Shown here: piece by piece, positions 27,434 to 38,699 of the stretch
Layout: each line of letters opens with the position of its first letter
Numbering within the stretch: the stretch's first letter is position 1
Source: Vreelandella massiliensis
Lineage (GTDB): Bacteria; Pseudomonadota; Gammaproteobacteria; Pseudomonadales; Halomonadaceae
Reading direction: 5' to 3'
DNA: 64,000 bases
Assembly (NCBI RefSeq): GCF_900155385.1
Contig: NZ_LT699745.1
Span: 197,578 to 261,577, forward strand
The notes under the pieces: generated by a model
What the model was told of the DNA's origin: nothing
Seen by the model: only the letters and a program-made list of their open reading frames with translations
The model's database searches: none
Made by a program: the position numbers and the translations under genes

Positions 27434-27458
27434 AGGAGCAAGCAGCGACTTTTCTGGA

Positions 27459-28586
27459 TTAGTCGCGCTGCTCGATCGGCACCCATTCGCTCTTTTCAGG
27501 GCCGGTATAGTCGGCGCTCGGGCGAATAATGCGATTGTTGGCACGCTGCTCGAAGACATGCGCGGCCCAGCCGGTCACGCGCGAGCAGACAAAGATCGGC
27601 GTGAACAGCTTGGTCGGAATGCCCATGAAGTGATAGGCGCTGGCATGGAAGAAGTCGGCGTTACAGAACAGCTTCTTTTCGCGCCACATAACGTCTTCGC
27701 AACGCACGGACACCGGGTAGAGCACGGTATCGCCCACATCTTCGGCAAGCTTTTTGGACCACTGCTTGATGATCTCGTTGCGCGGGTCGGAGGTGCGATA
27801 GATCGCGTGGCCAAAGCCCATGATCTTCTCTTTACGCTCAAGCATGCCCATCATTTCGCGCTCGGCTTCTTCGGGCGACTGCCAGTCTTCGATCATCTCC
27901 ATCGCCGCTTCGTTGGCACCACCGTGCAGCGGACCGCGCAGTGAACCAATCGCACCGGTCACGCAGGAGTGCATATCAGAGAGCGTGGAGGCACATACGC
28001 GCGCGGTGAACGTCGAGGCGTTGAACTCGTGCTCGGCGTAGAGAATCAGCGACACGTTCATCACATCAGCGTGCAACTTGCTCGGCGCCTCGCCACGTAG
28101 CAGGTGCAGGAAGTGCGCGCCTACCGACTCGTCATCGGTTTCCGTCTCAATGCGCACGCCCTCATGCGAGAAGCGGTACCAGTAGCAGATGATGGACGGC
28201 AGCACCGCGACGAGGCGATCGCTCGCGTCCTGCTGTTCATCAAAGCTCTGCTCGGTTTCCAGGTTGCCCAGCATGGACGCGCCGGTGCGCATGACATCCA
28301 TCGGGTGGGCGTCTTTCGGAATCTGCTCAAGCACGGCCTTGAGCGCATCCGGAAGGCCGCGCAGGCTCTTGAGCTTGGTGATATAGGCGTCTAGCTCGGC
28401 CTGATTGGGCAGCTTGCCCTTGAGCAGCAGATAAGCGACTTCCTCAAACTTGGCCTTTTCCGCCAACTCTTTGATGTCAAAGCCGCGGTAGGTCAAACCT
28501 GAGCCGGTCTTGCCCACGGTGCATAGAGCCGTTTCTCCCGCGCTCTGACCGCGTAGACCTGCACCACTGTTTTTCTTCTCTGCCAT
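27459..28586 (-). CDS. prpC: 2-methylcitrate synthase
   Basis: A 375-residue short-type citrate synthase joining propionyl-CoA and oxaloacetate. Catalytic His and Asp motifs: GPLHGGANEAAMEM, MGFGHAIYRTSDPRN, and FFHASAYHFMGIP. The N-terminal LRGQSAGETALCTVG and context identify it as PrpC rather than GltA. The ATG at 28586 has AAGGAG nine bases upstream. Confidence 0.95.
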   Translation of the reverse strand: MAEKKNSGAGLRGQSAGETALCTVGKTGSGLTYRGFDIKELAEKAKFEEVAYLLLKGKLPNQAELDAYITKLKSLRGLPDALKAVLEQIPKDAHPMDVMRTGASMLGNLETEQSFDEQQDASDRLVAVLPSIICYWYRFSHEGVRIETETDDESVGAHFLHLLRGEAPSKLHADVMNVSLILYAEHEFNASTFTARVCASTLSDMHSCVTGAIGSLRGPLHGGANEAAMEMIEDWQSPEEAEREMMGMLERKEKIMGFGHAIYRTSDPRNEIIKQWSKKLAEDVGDTVLYPVSVRCEDVMWREKKLFCNADFFHASAYHFMGIPTKLFTPIFVCSRVTGWAAHVFEQRANNRIIRPSADYTGPEKSEWVPIEQRD

Positions 28587-28647
28587 GTTACGTACTCCTT
28601 CAAACGGTGATCTCATCATCGCGCCAGCAGACGCGATATACGTTGTT

Positions 28648-28674
28648 ATTAGCGTCGTGGCGATTAGCGTCGTG
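28648..28674. repeat. 15-bp period duplication in the prpB-prpC gap
   Basis: ATTAGCGTCGTG occurs at 28648-28659 and again at 28663-28674, a 15-base period. It is a small slippage-type duplication in a 105-base intercistronic gap; no function is apparent. Confidence 0.6.
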
Positions 28675-28691
28675 TCAGTGACCGACGAGGA

Positions 28692-29597
28692 TTAGTTGCC
28701 GCCCTTTTCAGCGAACAGTGCATCCAGTTTCTGCTCAAAGTCGTGGTAGTTCAAAAAGTCGTAGAGCTCTTCACGGGTTTGCATGATATCGATCACGTCT
28801 TTCTGGTGACCGTTATCCAGAACGCTCTGGTAGACCTTGAGCGCGGCGGCGTTCATGGCGCGAAACGCCGAGAGCGGATAGAGCACCATGCGGCAGCCGA
28901 CTTCTCCCAACTCTTGCTGAGTGAACAGCGGCGTGGCGCCAAACTCGGTGATATTGGCCAGAATTGGCGCATCGACGCGCTCGCAAAACGCTTTATAGTC
29001 TTCAAGGGTATGCACGGCTTCGGCGAAGATCGCGTCGGCACCCGCTTCGATGCACGCCTGTGAGCGCTCGATAGCGGCATCCAGGCCATCCTTCTGGAAC
29101 GCATCGGTGCGCGCGATCAGATAGAAATCGGGGTCAATGCGTGCGTCAGCGGCGGCCTTGATGCGATCGACCATCTCCTGCTTGGACACAATCTCTTTAT
29201 TGGGGCGATGGCCACAGCGCTTCTGTGCCACCTGATCCTCCAGGTGAACCGCTGCCACCCCTGCGCGCTGCATCTCTTTCACCGTACGCGCGATGTTGAA
29301 AGCGCCGCCCCACCCGGTATCGATATCGACCAGCAGCGGGACATCCGTTGCGCCGCAGATGCGATGGGCGTCTTCAACCACGTCGTTCATGGTGGTCATG
29401 CCCAGATCCGGTAGGCCGAAAGAGGCGTTGGCCACGCCGCCACCGGAGAGATAAATCGCCTGGTGGCCCACGCGCTCCGCCATCATGGCGGTGTAAGCGT
29501 TGATGGTACCCAGAATCGGTAGCGGACGATTAGCTTCTAGCGCCGCGCGAAAGCGCGCACCCGGTGTTTTTGCTGGATTGCCTTGTAAGGTTGACAT
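28692..29597 (-). CDS. prpB: 2-methylisocitrate lyase
   Basis: A 301-residue PEP mutase/isocitrate lyase-family enzyme cleaving 2-methylisocitrate into pyruvate and succinate. The catalytic KRCGH motif is present ([14 protein letters not shown]), as are the metal-site DIDTGWG and the N-terminal [12 protein letters not shown]. The ATG at 29597 has AGGAG eight bases upstream. It is the first enzyme gene after the regulator. Confidence 0.96.
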   Translation of the reverse strand: MSTLQGNPAKTPGARFRAALEANRPLPILGTINAYTAMMAERVGHQAIYLSGGGVANASFGLPDLGMTTMNDVVEDAHRICGATDVPLLVDIDTGWGGAFNIARTVKEMQRAGVAAVHLEDQVAQKRCGHRPNKEIVSKQEMVDRIKAAADARIDPDFYLIARTDAFQKDGLDAAIERSQACIEAGADAIFAEAVHTLEDYKAFCERVDAPILANITEFGATPLFTQQELGEVGCRMVLYPLSAFRAMNAAALKVYQSVLDNGHQKDVIDIMQTREELYDFLNYHDFEQKLDALFAEKGGN

Positions 29598-29679
29598 GCG
29601 GTGTCTCCTGTTCTGTTTTTTTGCGTTTTTTGTAAAGCGTGACGCTGGTATGGGATTCGTTACTCTTTGGCCCGCAGCG

Positions 29680-30471
29680 CTAGGCCGACGTTGGCGCTTG
29701 CGCTGACGCCTCACTTAACGTTGCCGCATAGCGGTTGGCGACGTTGGCGCGGGATGCGCTAACGTGGCGGCGCATCAATAGTTCGGCAAGCTCGGCATCG
29801 CCGGCTTCAATGGCATCAACGATGCGGTGGTGCTCCACAAAAGCCCGCTGCGGACGCGAACCGCTAGCGCTGAACTGGGTGCGATAAAGTCGCACCAAGT
29901 AGTAAAGGTCATCGCAAAGCAGGTTCATCAACATCTTGTTGTGGCTACCCAGCACAATCCGGTAGTGAAAATCGAGATCCCCCTCGCGCTGGTAGTAGGC
30001 CTCGCCGCGCTTTAAATCGTCTTGGCTTTCATGCACCGCCAACACGCTGCGCAGCCCCGTTATCTCGTCGGCGGTCATGTTCTCGGCCGCCAAGCGCGCC
30101 GCCATGCTCTCTAACGCTTCACGTACGTCGAATAGCTCTAAGAGCTCTTTCATGGAAAGCTGTACCACACGTGCACCCACGTGAGGCACGCGCTCAATCA
30201 GCCGGTGCGCCTCCAAGCGGCGCATCGCTTCGCGCAGCGGCCCGCGGGAAATGCCGTAGGTTTTGGAAAGGCCCGGTTCGGTGATTTTGCTGCCCGGGGC
30301 GATTTCACCGCGCACAATAGCGTCCTGTAGCTGGTGAAATACGCGCTCGGCGAGGGTACGCACTTCCGGGGAGCCCTCCTCATCAGCACGCTCTGGGGGC
30401 TGCTTTGCGCCCGACGACGTAGCGTGTTCGCGCGGGGTGTGTGGGACAGAAGGCGTGGTCAGTAATGTCAT
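29680..30471 (-). CDS. GntR-family (FCD) regulator of the prp operon
   Basis: A 263-residue regulator. The N-terminal winged HTH is clear ([19 protein letters not shown] ... [21 protein letters not shown]), and the C-terminal helical FCD ligand domain has likely metal-site residues in the [12 protein letters not shown] and DLDFHYRIV stretches. The order GntR-prpB-prpC-acnD-prpF-prpD is the same as in P. aeruginosa, so it probably senses a methylcitrate-cycle intermediate. The ATG at 30471 has no clear Shine-Dalgarno; a perfect palindrome (30477-30488) occupies that position, suggesting tight self-control. The N-terminal 35 residues are low-complexity. Confidence 0.9.
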   Translation of the reverse strand: MTLLTTPSVPHTPREHATSSGAKQPPERADEEGSPEVRTLAERVFHQLQDAIVRGEIAPGSKITEPGLSKTYGISRGPLREAMRRLEAHRLIERVPHVGARVVQLSMKELLELFDVREALESMAARLAAENMTADEITGLRSVLAVHESQDDLKRGEAYYQREGDLDFHYRIVLGSHNKMLMNLLCDDLYYLVRLYRTQFSASGSRPQRAFVEHHRIVDAIEAGDAELAELLMRRHVSASRANVANRYAATLSEASAQAPTSA

Positions 30472-30476
30472 ATCAA

Positions 30477-30488
30477 ATTGTCGACAAT
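30477..30488. promoter_or_regulatory. Palindromic operator ATTGTCGACAAT before the GntR gene
   Basis: A perfect 12-base palindrome five bases before the regulator ATG. Short TTGT-N-ACAA-type palindromes are common sites for FCD-type GntR regulators. A related imperfect sequence (ATGTCAACAAT) lies at 30595-30605. Binding here would block both promoter clearance and ribosome access. Confidence 0.6.
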
Positions 30489-30731
30489 CAGGAGTTGAGG
30501 GAACTTTAGCTCTCTGGCTATACCGCGTCAACTAGGTGATATCGCCGATTTTATCCACCTTTCGTTGTACTCACTGCTTTTACAGCGCACCCTGATGTCA
30601 ACAATCTTGCATTATTTGAACACTTTTCACCCTAAGCGCCTTGCGTGAAAACCGCGTCGGCTCGCTGGCTGGTGCATCGCCTTGTCGCCCTCTAAAATGT
30701 GCCGCTCTTTACTCACCAGGTTGATGTTTGC

Positions 30732-32084
30732 ATGGCCACGGCGTTATCGATCTCTGCTTTTCCCTACCCCTCCGATCCGTTAGCGCTTTTTGCGCTACTT
30801 CGGCATCGGCCTGGCGCCGTGCTGCTCGATAGCGGACGGCCAGTGGCAACGGGGCGCTACGACATTATCAGCAGTGACCCCCTCGCGACGCTGAGCGTGG
30901 ATGAACAAGGCCATTCAAGGATTGAGAGCTCAACCCTCACGCCGCCCGAAGGGCTGGGCGATGCGTTTGCCTATCAAGCCTGGCTACTGCAGCAGCTCGA
31001 CATAGAGCCCCCGGAAAGTGAGCTACCTTTTACCGGCGGCTTGATAGGTTATTGGAGCTATGACCTAGGCCGCGAGACCCAGGCGGTGGCAAGCACGCGC
31101 CCGGCGCCAACGCAGCTTCCACAGGCGCGCCTTGGCCTTTACGACTGGGCCATTACGCTGGATCACGTGATGCAAAAGGCGTGGCTGATCGCCAGCCACG
31201 CGCGACGCCGCGAGGTGACCACCTGGCTAGACCAAAGCGCCGAACTGTCACCGCCGTTTGCCCTCACCTCCCCTTTTCAGGCCGAGCTAACCCACGCCGA
31301 CTACCTAGCACGTTTTGCGCGCGTTCAGCGCTATATCCGCGCCGGCGATTGCTACCAGATCAACCTCGCCCAGCGCTTTTCCGCGTCGTTTACCGGCGAC
31401 CCTTGGGCCGCGTATCTGCGCCTGCGCCGCGCCACCCCGACGCCCTTTTCGGGCTTCATGGCCTGGGGAGAGAAAGCCGTCCTGTCACTCTCGCCCGAGC
31501 GCTTTATCCAGTCGCGCGGTGGCCACGTCGAAACTCGCCCTATAAAAGGCACCCGCGCGCGCGGGAACTCGCCAGAAAAGGACCAAGCATTGGCACAGGC
31601 GTTATTGGCCAGCGAAAAAGATCGCGCCGAGAACGTGATGATCGTGGATCTGCTGCGCAACGATTTGGGCCGTGTGTGCCAACCCGGCAGTATTCGTGTA
31701 CCGCAACTGTGTACGCTTGAAAGCTACCCCAACGTGCATCACTTGGTCAGCGTGGTACAGGGCAAGCTTGCCAAGGGGTATTCCCCCCTCGCCCTGCTCA
31801 AAGCGGCTTTCCCAGGCGGCTCCATCACCGGTGCGCCCAAAATTCGCGCCATGCAGATTATCGACGAGTTAGAGCCCTGCCAGCGCAGTGTTTATTGCGG
31901 TAGCCTCGGCTACGTCGATGTGCGGGGCAGCATGGATACCTCGATTGCTATTCGCACCGTAATCGCCGACGCGGGCAAGCTTCACCTTTGGGGCGGCGGC
32001 GGCCTCGTGGCCGATTCCGAGGGGAAGGCGGAGTACACCGAGACACTGGATAAAATACGCCACTTAATCTCCTCTTTGAAATAA
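30732..32084 (+). CDS. pabB: Aminodeoxychorismate synthase component I
   Basis: A 450-residue chorismate-utilising enzyme for folate synthesis. PIKGTRARGNSPEKD carries the Lys that marks PabB (TrpE has PIAGT). Other family motifs are LSPERFI, VDLLRNDLG and the C-terminal FPGGSITGAPKIRAMQII. The ATG at 30732 is chosen over an upstream in-frame start 33 bases earlier; the ribosome site is weak. It is a single gene divergent from the prp regulator across about 260 bases with no other gene. Confidence 0.93.
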   Translation: MATALSISAFPYPSDPLALFALLRHRPGAVLLDSGRPVATGRYDIISSDPLATLSVDEQGHSRIESSTLTPPEGLGDAFAYQAWLLQQLDIEPPESELPFTGGLIGYWSYDLGRETQAVASTRPAPTQLPQARLGLYDWAITLDHVMQKAWLIASHARRREVTTWLDQSAELSPPFALTSPFQAELTHADYLARFARVQRYIRAGDCYQINLAQRFSASFTGDPWAAYLRLRRATPTPFSGFMAWGEKAVLSLSPERFIQSRGGHVETRPIKGTRARGNSPEKDQALAQALLASEKDRAENVMIVDLLRNDLGRVCQPGSIRVPQLCTLESYPNVHHLVSVVQGKLAKGYSPLALLKAAFPGGSITGAPKIRAMQIIDELEPCQRSVYCGSLGYVDVRGSMDTSIAIRTVIADAGKLHLWGGGGLVADSEGKAEYTETLDKIRHLISSLK

Positions 32085-32215
32085 AAAACAAAAAATCTAC
32101 ATCAAAAAGAAATATAAAACCCAAACAAAACGGTATTGGGGTGAGATCAGTGGCATTTGGTAGCCTGGTGGCATAACCCCTTTATGCCCTTTTTGCATGA
32201 TATCAAGGAGGCAAA

Positions 32216-32854
32216 ATGCCCACCTCATCCCCCACGGCTTTCGACCTAGACGACATCAACCAAACGCTGGGCCAGCGACCACAAGCGTTGGTTGAGTGGG
32301 CCATGCAGCAGGGTGAGCGGCCTATCTGCACCACCAACTTTCGCCCTTTTGAAGCCGTGATCCTTCACATGGTGACGCAGGTAAAGCCTGATATCCCCAT
32401 TGTCTGGATGGATAGCGGTTACAACACCGAGGCAACCTACCGCTTTGCCGACGACGTTATTAAAACGCTCAACCTCAATATCATCACCTACCTGCCGCTG
32501 CGTACCCGCGCTCACCGAGAAGCGTTGGAAGGCCCCTTTCCTGGCATCGACGATCCGCGTCACGCTGCCTTTACCCAAGAGGTCAAGATCGAGCCGTTTG
32601 AACGCGCGCTAGGTGAAATGCAGCCGGATGTGTGGTTTACCGCGTTACGCGCCGAAGACACCGCCGAACGCGCCAAGATGCAGTCTATCAGCCAAACCGA
32701 CAGCGGCTTATTAAAGGTGGCCCCGGTACTGCACTGGCGAGCGAAAGAGATGTACGACTACCTGCAAGCGCACGGATTGCCCAACAACTTTGATTACTTC
32801 GACCCCACCAAGGTGGAAGAGAAGCGCGAGTGCGGGCTGCATTTGCAGCACTAA
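32216..32854 (+). CDS. cysH: Phosphoadenylylsulfate reductase (CysH)
   Basis: A 212-residue thioredoxin-dependent reductase of activated sulfate. The C-terminal catalytic motif ECGLHLQ is present. The paired cysteines (CC-x-C-x2-C type) that bind the [4Fe-4S] cluster of APS reductases are absent; only two cysteines occur in the protein. That predicts PAPS as the substrate, as in E. coli. Nucleotide-binding region VWMDSGYNTEATYRFAD. RBS AAGGAG precedes the ATG. cysB and trxA lie next to it, fitting the pathway. A 131-base AT-rich leader lies upstream. Confidence 0.9.
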   Translation: MPTSSPTAFDLDDINQTLGQRPQALVEWAMQQGERPICTTNFRPFEAVILHMVTQVKPDIPIVWMDSGYNTEATYRFADDVIKTLNLNIITYLPLRTRAHREALEGPFPGIDDPRHAAFTQEVKIEPFERALGEMQPDVWFTALRAEDTAERAKMQSISQTDSGLLKVAPVLHWRAKEMYDYLQAHGLPNNFDYFDPTKVEEKRECGLHLQH

Positions 32855-32877
32855 ACTCTCCAAAGGGCCATACAACG

Positions 32878-32912
32878 CCACGCGCCCCCTGCCAGAGACA
32901 GAGGGCGCGTGG
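32878..32912. terminator. Hairpin between convergent cysH and cysB
   Basis: CCACGCGCCCCCTG (32878-32891) pairs with CAGAGGGCGCGTGG (32899-32912), with one internal mismatch and a 7-base loop. It is stable and placed between two convergent genes, but no T-run follows on either strand. It probably acts as a shared 3' end element. Confidence 0.55.
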
Positions 32913-32936
32913 GGGAAGAAAAGCATTAATAAAGCG

Positions 32937-34007
<1,071 letters not shown>

Positions 34008-34152
34008 TTATAGTATAAACAACTGTACCGCGCATGGCTTCATCCGGAGGTAGATTTTCCCGGCATATTTGCCAGCCTTCGTTATCGTCGCTAACATTGA
34101 TCGGCTTGGCGCGGTGCAAGAGCGCTTTCACTAAGCAAAACAGGAGAAGCCC

Positions 34153-34473
34153 ATGTCCCATGTTGATGTCACCAACGCCAATTTTGAGCAAGAAGTGTTA
34201 AACGCCGAACAGCCCGTGCTACTGAAATTCTGGGCCCCTTGGTGCGGCCCCTGCAAAGTCATGGCACCGGTCGTCGATGAAGTCTCCGATGAACGCGGTG
34301 ATAACCTGAAAGTCGTTAGCATCAACGTCGACGATGCCCCTGAAATTGCCGCTGAACAAGGCGTTCGCGGTGTACCCACCGTGATGCTTTTTAAGTCAGG
34401 CACGAAAGTCGCTTCACTGGTAGGCGCACAATCCAAGTCTCAGCTGACACAGTTCATCGACCAGAACGCCTAA
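34153..34473 (+). CDS. trxA: Thioredoxin 1
   Basis: A 106-residue thioredoxin with the classical WCGPC active site (KFWAPWCGPCKVMAP) and the cis-Pro region GVRGVPTVMLFKSG. It can supply electrons to CysH nearby and to ribonucleotide reductase. RBS AGGAG precedes the ATG. A good intrinsic terminator follows. Confidence 0.97.
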   Translation: MSHVDVTNANFEQEVLNAEQPVLLKFWAPWCGPCKVMAPVVDEVSDERGDNLKVVSINVDDAPEIAAEQGVRGVPTVMLFKSGTKVASLVGAQSKSQLTQFIDQNA

Positions 34474-34512
34474 TCTCCCCTGCAAGCCCTTACGAGTGAG
34501 CTGATCGACACC

Positions 34513-34539
34513 GACCGCCGCCCTGCCGGCGGTCTTTTT
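34513..34539 (+). terminator. Intrinsic terminator of trxA
   Basis: GACCGCCG (34513-34520) pairs with CGGCGGTC (34527-34534) around a 6-base loop and is followed by TTTTT. A textbook rho-independent terminator 40 bases after the trxA stop. Confidence 0.88.
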
Positions 34540-34558
34540 ATGCGTTATGGGTTGTTCG

Positions 34559-35689
34559 TCAGCGCTCACGTTTAAGCGGCGGTTTATCGGCATCGCGCAG
34601 GTGTTCGTGTTTCTCCTCGCTGATACGCGCCCCTGGGCCAAGAAGGTGGGCCATCCAGCGGGTTTGCGGGTGGCTATCCAAAGCAATTTTCAGCGTCATG
34701 GTTAACAGCACGGACAGCAGCATTCCCGCGGCACCAAACACCCAGCCCCAGACCACGAGCGAGACAAACGCCACAAGGGTGGAAAGCCCGAGTGCCCGCC
34801 CCATCAATCGCGGCTCAACCAAGTTCCCCAGCACAAAGTTGATACCCAGATACGCCAGCGCAAGCACAAACGCCTGCCAAATGCCGCCATCCTGAGAGAC
34901 CAGCAGCAAAAGTACCGGCGGCACCGCCGCGATCGCCGAGCCAATATTGGGAATAAAGTTAAGGGCGAAGGCCAACACCGCCCAGAGCAGAGGAAACTCA
35001 ACGCCGACCATGAGACAAGAGAGCCACACCAATACAGCCGTTGCCAAACTGATGATGGTCTTCACCGCCAGGTAACGCTTGAAGGTACGACTGAATTCCG
35101 CAAAACGCTTTAGACTTGGCGCCGGGTTCTCCAGCGCAAGAGAGACCTTGTCGCGAAAATTGAGCGTCTCAAACATCATAAACACCACCAGCAGCGAAAC
35201 CACGATACTCTGCATAAACAGATTACCAATCTCACTCAGCACGGCGGGTACCCAGGTCGAGCCGCTTTGCATATCAAACAGCGAGTTAAGCTGCTCGGGG
35301 TCGATGGCAAGCCCCATGTCCGACAGCCGATTCAGTACGCTCCAGTAGGCTTCGTAAAGGCGGGTTTCAATGTCGGGTAGAGAGCTGACAAAGGTACTAA
35401 AACTATTGACCACCAAAAGCCCCAAAAGAGAGACGAGGCCGAGTAACACCAGCAGGGTTAAAAATACCGAGAGGCGCATGGGTACCCCCCAACGATGGAG
35501 CCACTGCACCGGAGAGGTGCATACCACCGCGATAAAAAACGCCAATAACATCGGCACCAACAAGCTCGAACCGGCTTTCATTCCCGCGATAATCACTACC
35601 AACGCCGCCAGTGAAAGCGTGGCATTGAGCGGCATGCTCTGGTTACTCCCCTGACCCAGGCCTGGGCCCTCCTCGTTCTGTTTCGGCAT
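34559..35689 (-). CDS. AI-2E family transporter (PerM/YdiK-like permease)
   Basis: A 376-residue membrane protein with about seven or eight hydrophobic segments and family features such as the LNFIPNIGSAIAAVPPVLLLL region and NLVEPRLMGRALGLS. The family includes AI-2 exporters, Na+/H+ antiporters and proteins of unknown substrate, so substrate is not assigned. The C-terminal tail is hydrophilic and basic/acidic mixed. The ATG at 35689 follows an AAGG-containing stretch; a GTG at 35716 is an alternative. Confidence 0.88.
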   Translation of the reverse strand: MPKQNEEGPGLGQGSNQSMPLNATLSLAALVVIIAGMKAGSSLLVPMLLAFFIAVVCTSPVQWLHRWGVPMRLSVFLTLLVLLGLVSLLGLLVVNSFSTFVSSLPDIETRLYEAYWSVLNRLSDMGLAIDPEQLNSLFDMQSGSTWVPAVLSEIGNLFMQSIVVSLLVVFMMFETLNFRDKVSLALENPAPSLKRFAEFSRTFKRYLAVKTIISLATAVLVWLSCLMVGVEFPLLWAVLAFALNFIPNIGSAIAAVPPVLLLLVSQDGGIWQAFVLALAYLGINFVLGNLVEPRLMGRALGLSTLVAFVSLVVWGWVFGAAGMLLSVLLTMTLKIALDSHPQTRWMAHLLGPGARISEEKHEHLRDADKPPLKRER

Positions 35690-35838
35690 AACCCCTACCC
35701 TTAGATGCTTATCCACTTATCATGGGGCCAACAACGGCTTAGCACAAACACGGCTGTTTCTCGACGAACTTTCCCTGCGCAACATGCTCACAATAGTCGC
35801 TCGGCATAAGTTCTCCCAACTCTCAAGGAAAACCCACC

Positions 35839-36627
35839 ATGACCATGTCCGCTACGCTCACACGACGCTTACTACTCCTTGTGCTCGGCGTTAGCCTTGC
35901 TGCCGTCTTTGCCCTTCCTGCCAAGGCGAACGAGGCCATAACGCAAGAAACGCCGCGCCTGCATGTCTCCGCGGAGGCCTACGTGGAAGTTGCACCCGAT
36001 AAAGCGACCATAAGCGCCCGACTCTGGGAAGACACCCCTGCGATTAGCCAGCGAGAGAAAGACTCCTTTGAGGCGCTCAGCGACGCGCGATCACAACTCG
36101 AAGAGCGTGCTCGAAAGCTGATTCTTACCCTAGAAGAACACGGCGTTGCCCGCGACGCCATTACCGCCGGCTCGCTCCACATCACGCCGCAGCAGGTACA
36201 CAACGCCAATTCCGACAGCGAGCGCGAAACGCTTAAACGCACCCGCGTTGAGCGTCCGGTGACCGTTGAACTAAAAGAGATTGAACGGGTGAGCGCGATT
36301 CTCGATGCACTGGTTGCCGCGGGAGTTAACCGCCTCGATGGCGTTGCATTCGGCCTTAAAGACCGCGACGCCGAGACCGATCGCGCCTTGGTGAAAGCGC
36401 TGGAAAAAGCGCGCCACAAGGCCAACCTTATGGCCACAACCCTCGACGTTGAACTCGCTGGGGTGATGCGCATTGAAGAGACGCGCTCGCCCGTGTTCCA
36501 ACCGCAGATGATGGCCGTGCGCGCTGAAGGCAGCGACGCCTCAGCGGGGGCAACGCAGAGCGAATACCGCCCCGGCACCCTCCGCATCGATGCCGGGGTT
36601 AACGTCGTATGGTCGCTTAAAGAGTGA
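35839..36627 (+). CDS. SIMPL (DUF541) periplasmic protein, YggE-like
   Basis: A 262-residue exported protein with a signal peptide (cleavage likely after PAKA, near residue 30). The SIMPL domain follows: RLHVSAEAYVEVAPDKATISARLWE, ALVAAGVNRLDGVAFGLKD, and ALEKARHKANLMATTL. E. coli YggE is linked to oxidative stress resistance. Start ATG 35839, or 35845 two codons later. The 3' end is three bases from the convergent serS. Confidence 0.88.
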   Translation: MTMSATLTRRLLLLVLGVSLAAVFALPAKANEAITQETPRLHVSAEAYVEVAPDKATISARLWEDTPAISQREKDSFEALSDARSQLEERARKLILTLEEHGVARDAITAGSLHITPQQVHNANSDSERETLKRTRVERPVTVELKEIERVSAILDALVAAGVNRLDGVAFGLKDRDAETDRALVKALEKARHKANLMATTLDVELAGVMRIEETRSPVFQPQMMAVRAEGSDASAGATQSEYRPGTLRIDAGVNVVWSLKE

Positions 36628-36630
36628 GCC

Positions 36631-37932
<1,302 letters not shown>

Positions 37933-38086
37933 TCAGAAAGTCAACGCCCAGGAAGGTACGTCAAGAATGGCGCCTATTGTAGGCAAAAGCGCTGCGAGGG
38001 ACCATGGGGTTTCTACAGTGCTCAATGTTGTCAGCAGGGTATTGTGCTAACATTTGTACATACAGCGATGTCGGCAGGAGCTTACC

Positions 38087-38371
38087 ATGGACACCAGAAT
38101 ACAGTTTCGCGTTGATGAAGAAACCAAGCGCTTAGGCCAACAAATGGCTGAAAGCCAAGGACGAACCCTTAGTGATGCCTGTCGTGAATTCACCGAACAG
38201 TTGGCTGAGCAGCAGCGTCAATTGCTATCTCATGATGCATGGCTTATCCAGCAAGTACATTTAGCTTTTGAGAAGCTCGAAAAAGGCAGCGCCTCCTTTT
38301 TAGATCACGCTACTGCCCAAAAAAAAATGGCTGAGCGCAAAGCAAACATTCGTCTTCAGCACCCAAAATGA
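38087..38371 (+). CDS. Ribbon-helix-helix antitoxin (RelB/DinJ-like)
   Basis: A 94-residue protein starting MDTRIQFRVDEETKRLGQQM, the beta strand and helix of a ribbon-helix-helix DNA-binding fold (SLSDACREFTEQL-like second helix reads TLSDACREFTEQL). The C-terminal part is helical and charged, suited to binding the toxin. It overlaps the toxin gene by four bases (ATGA). CAGGAG precedes the ATG. Base composition is clearly more AT-rich than its neighbours, a sign of transfer. It probably represses its own promoter with the toxin. Confidence 0.85.
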   Translation: MDTRIQFRVDEETKRLGQQMAESQGRTLSDACREFTEQLAEQQRQLLSHDAWLIQQVHLAFEKLEKGSASFLDHATAQKKMAERKANIRLQHPK

Positions 38372-38646
38372 TTTTATGGGAAGAAGCTGCTCTTGATGAT
38401 CGGGAAAAGATCTTTGCGTTTCTTTACCGCCACAATCCTGTGGTAGCAGAAAAGACCGATGCCTTAATTGAAGCCAAGGCTGAAAATCTCCTTGATCAGC
38501 CATTGATGGGCGTGCAAAGAGATGGCATTCCAGGCAGGTTGCTCATTATCACTGAAATTTCAATGATAATGTCCTATTCACTCGAAGGTTCAACCATCCG
38601 CGTAATGCGTGTGCTTCATCAGAGACAAAGATTTCCAAGCAACTGA
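38368..38646 (+). CDS. RelE/ParE superfamily toxin
   Basis: A 92-residue protein of ParE/RelE fold: N-terminal WEEAALDDREKIFAFLYRHNP helices, then the GIPGRLLIITEISMIMSY strands and IRVMRVLHQRQRFPS end. The RVMRVLHQRQ terminus matches the conserved last strand of the family. RelE members cut mRNA on ribosomes while ParE members poison gyrase; the sequence does not decide which applies. It is translationally coupled to the antitoxin and shares its AT-rich composition. Confidence 0.85.
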   Translation: MILWEEAALDDREKIFAFLYRHNPVVAEKTDALIEAKAENLLDQPLMGVQRDGIPGRLLIITEISMIMSYSLEGSTIRVMRVLHQRQRFPSN

Positions 38647-38699
38647 TACCAGTATCTCCTGCAAACAAAACAGCCATCTTCTAGCCGAGCACTATCACC

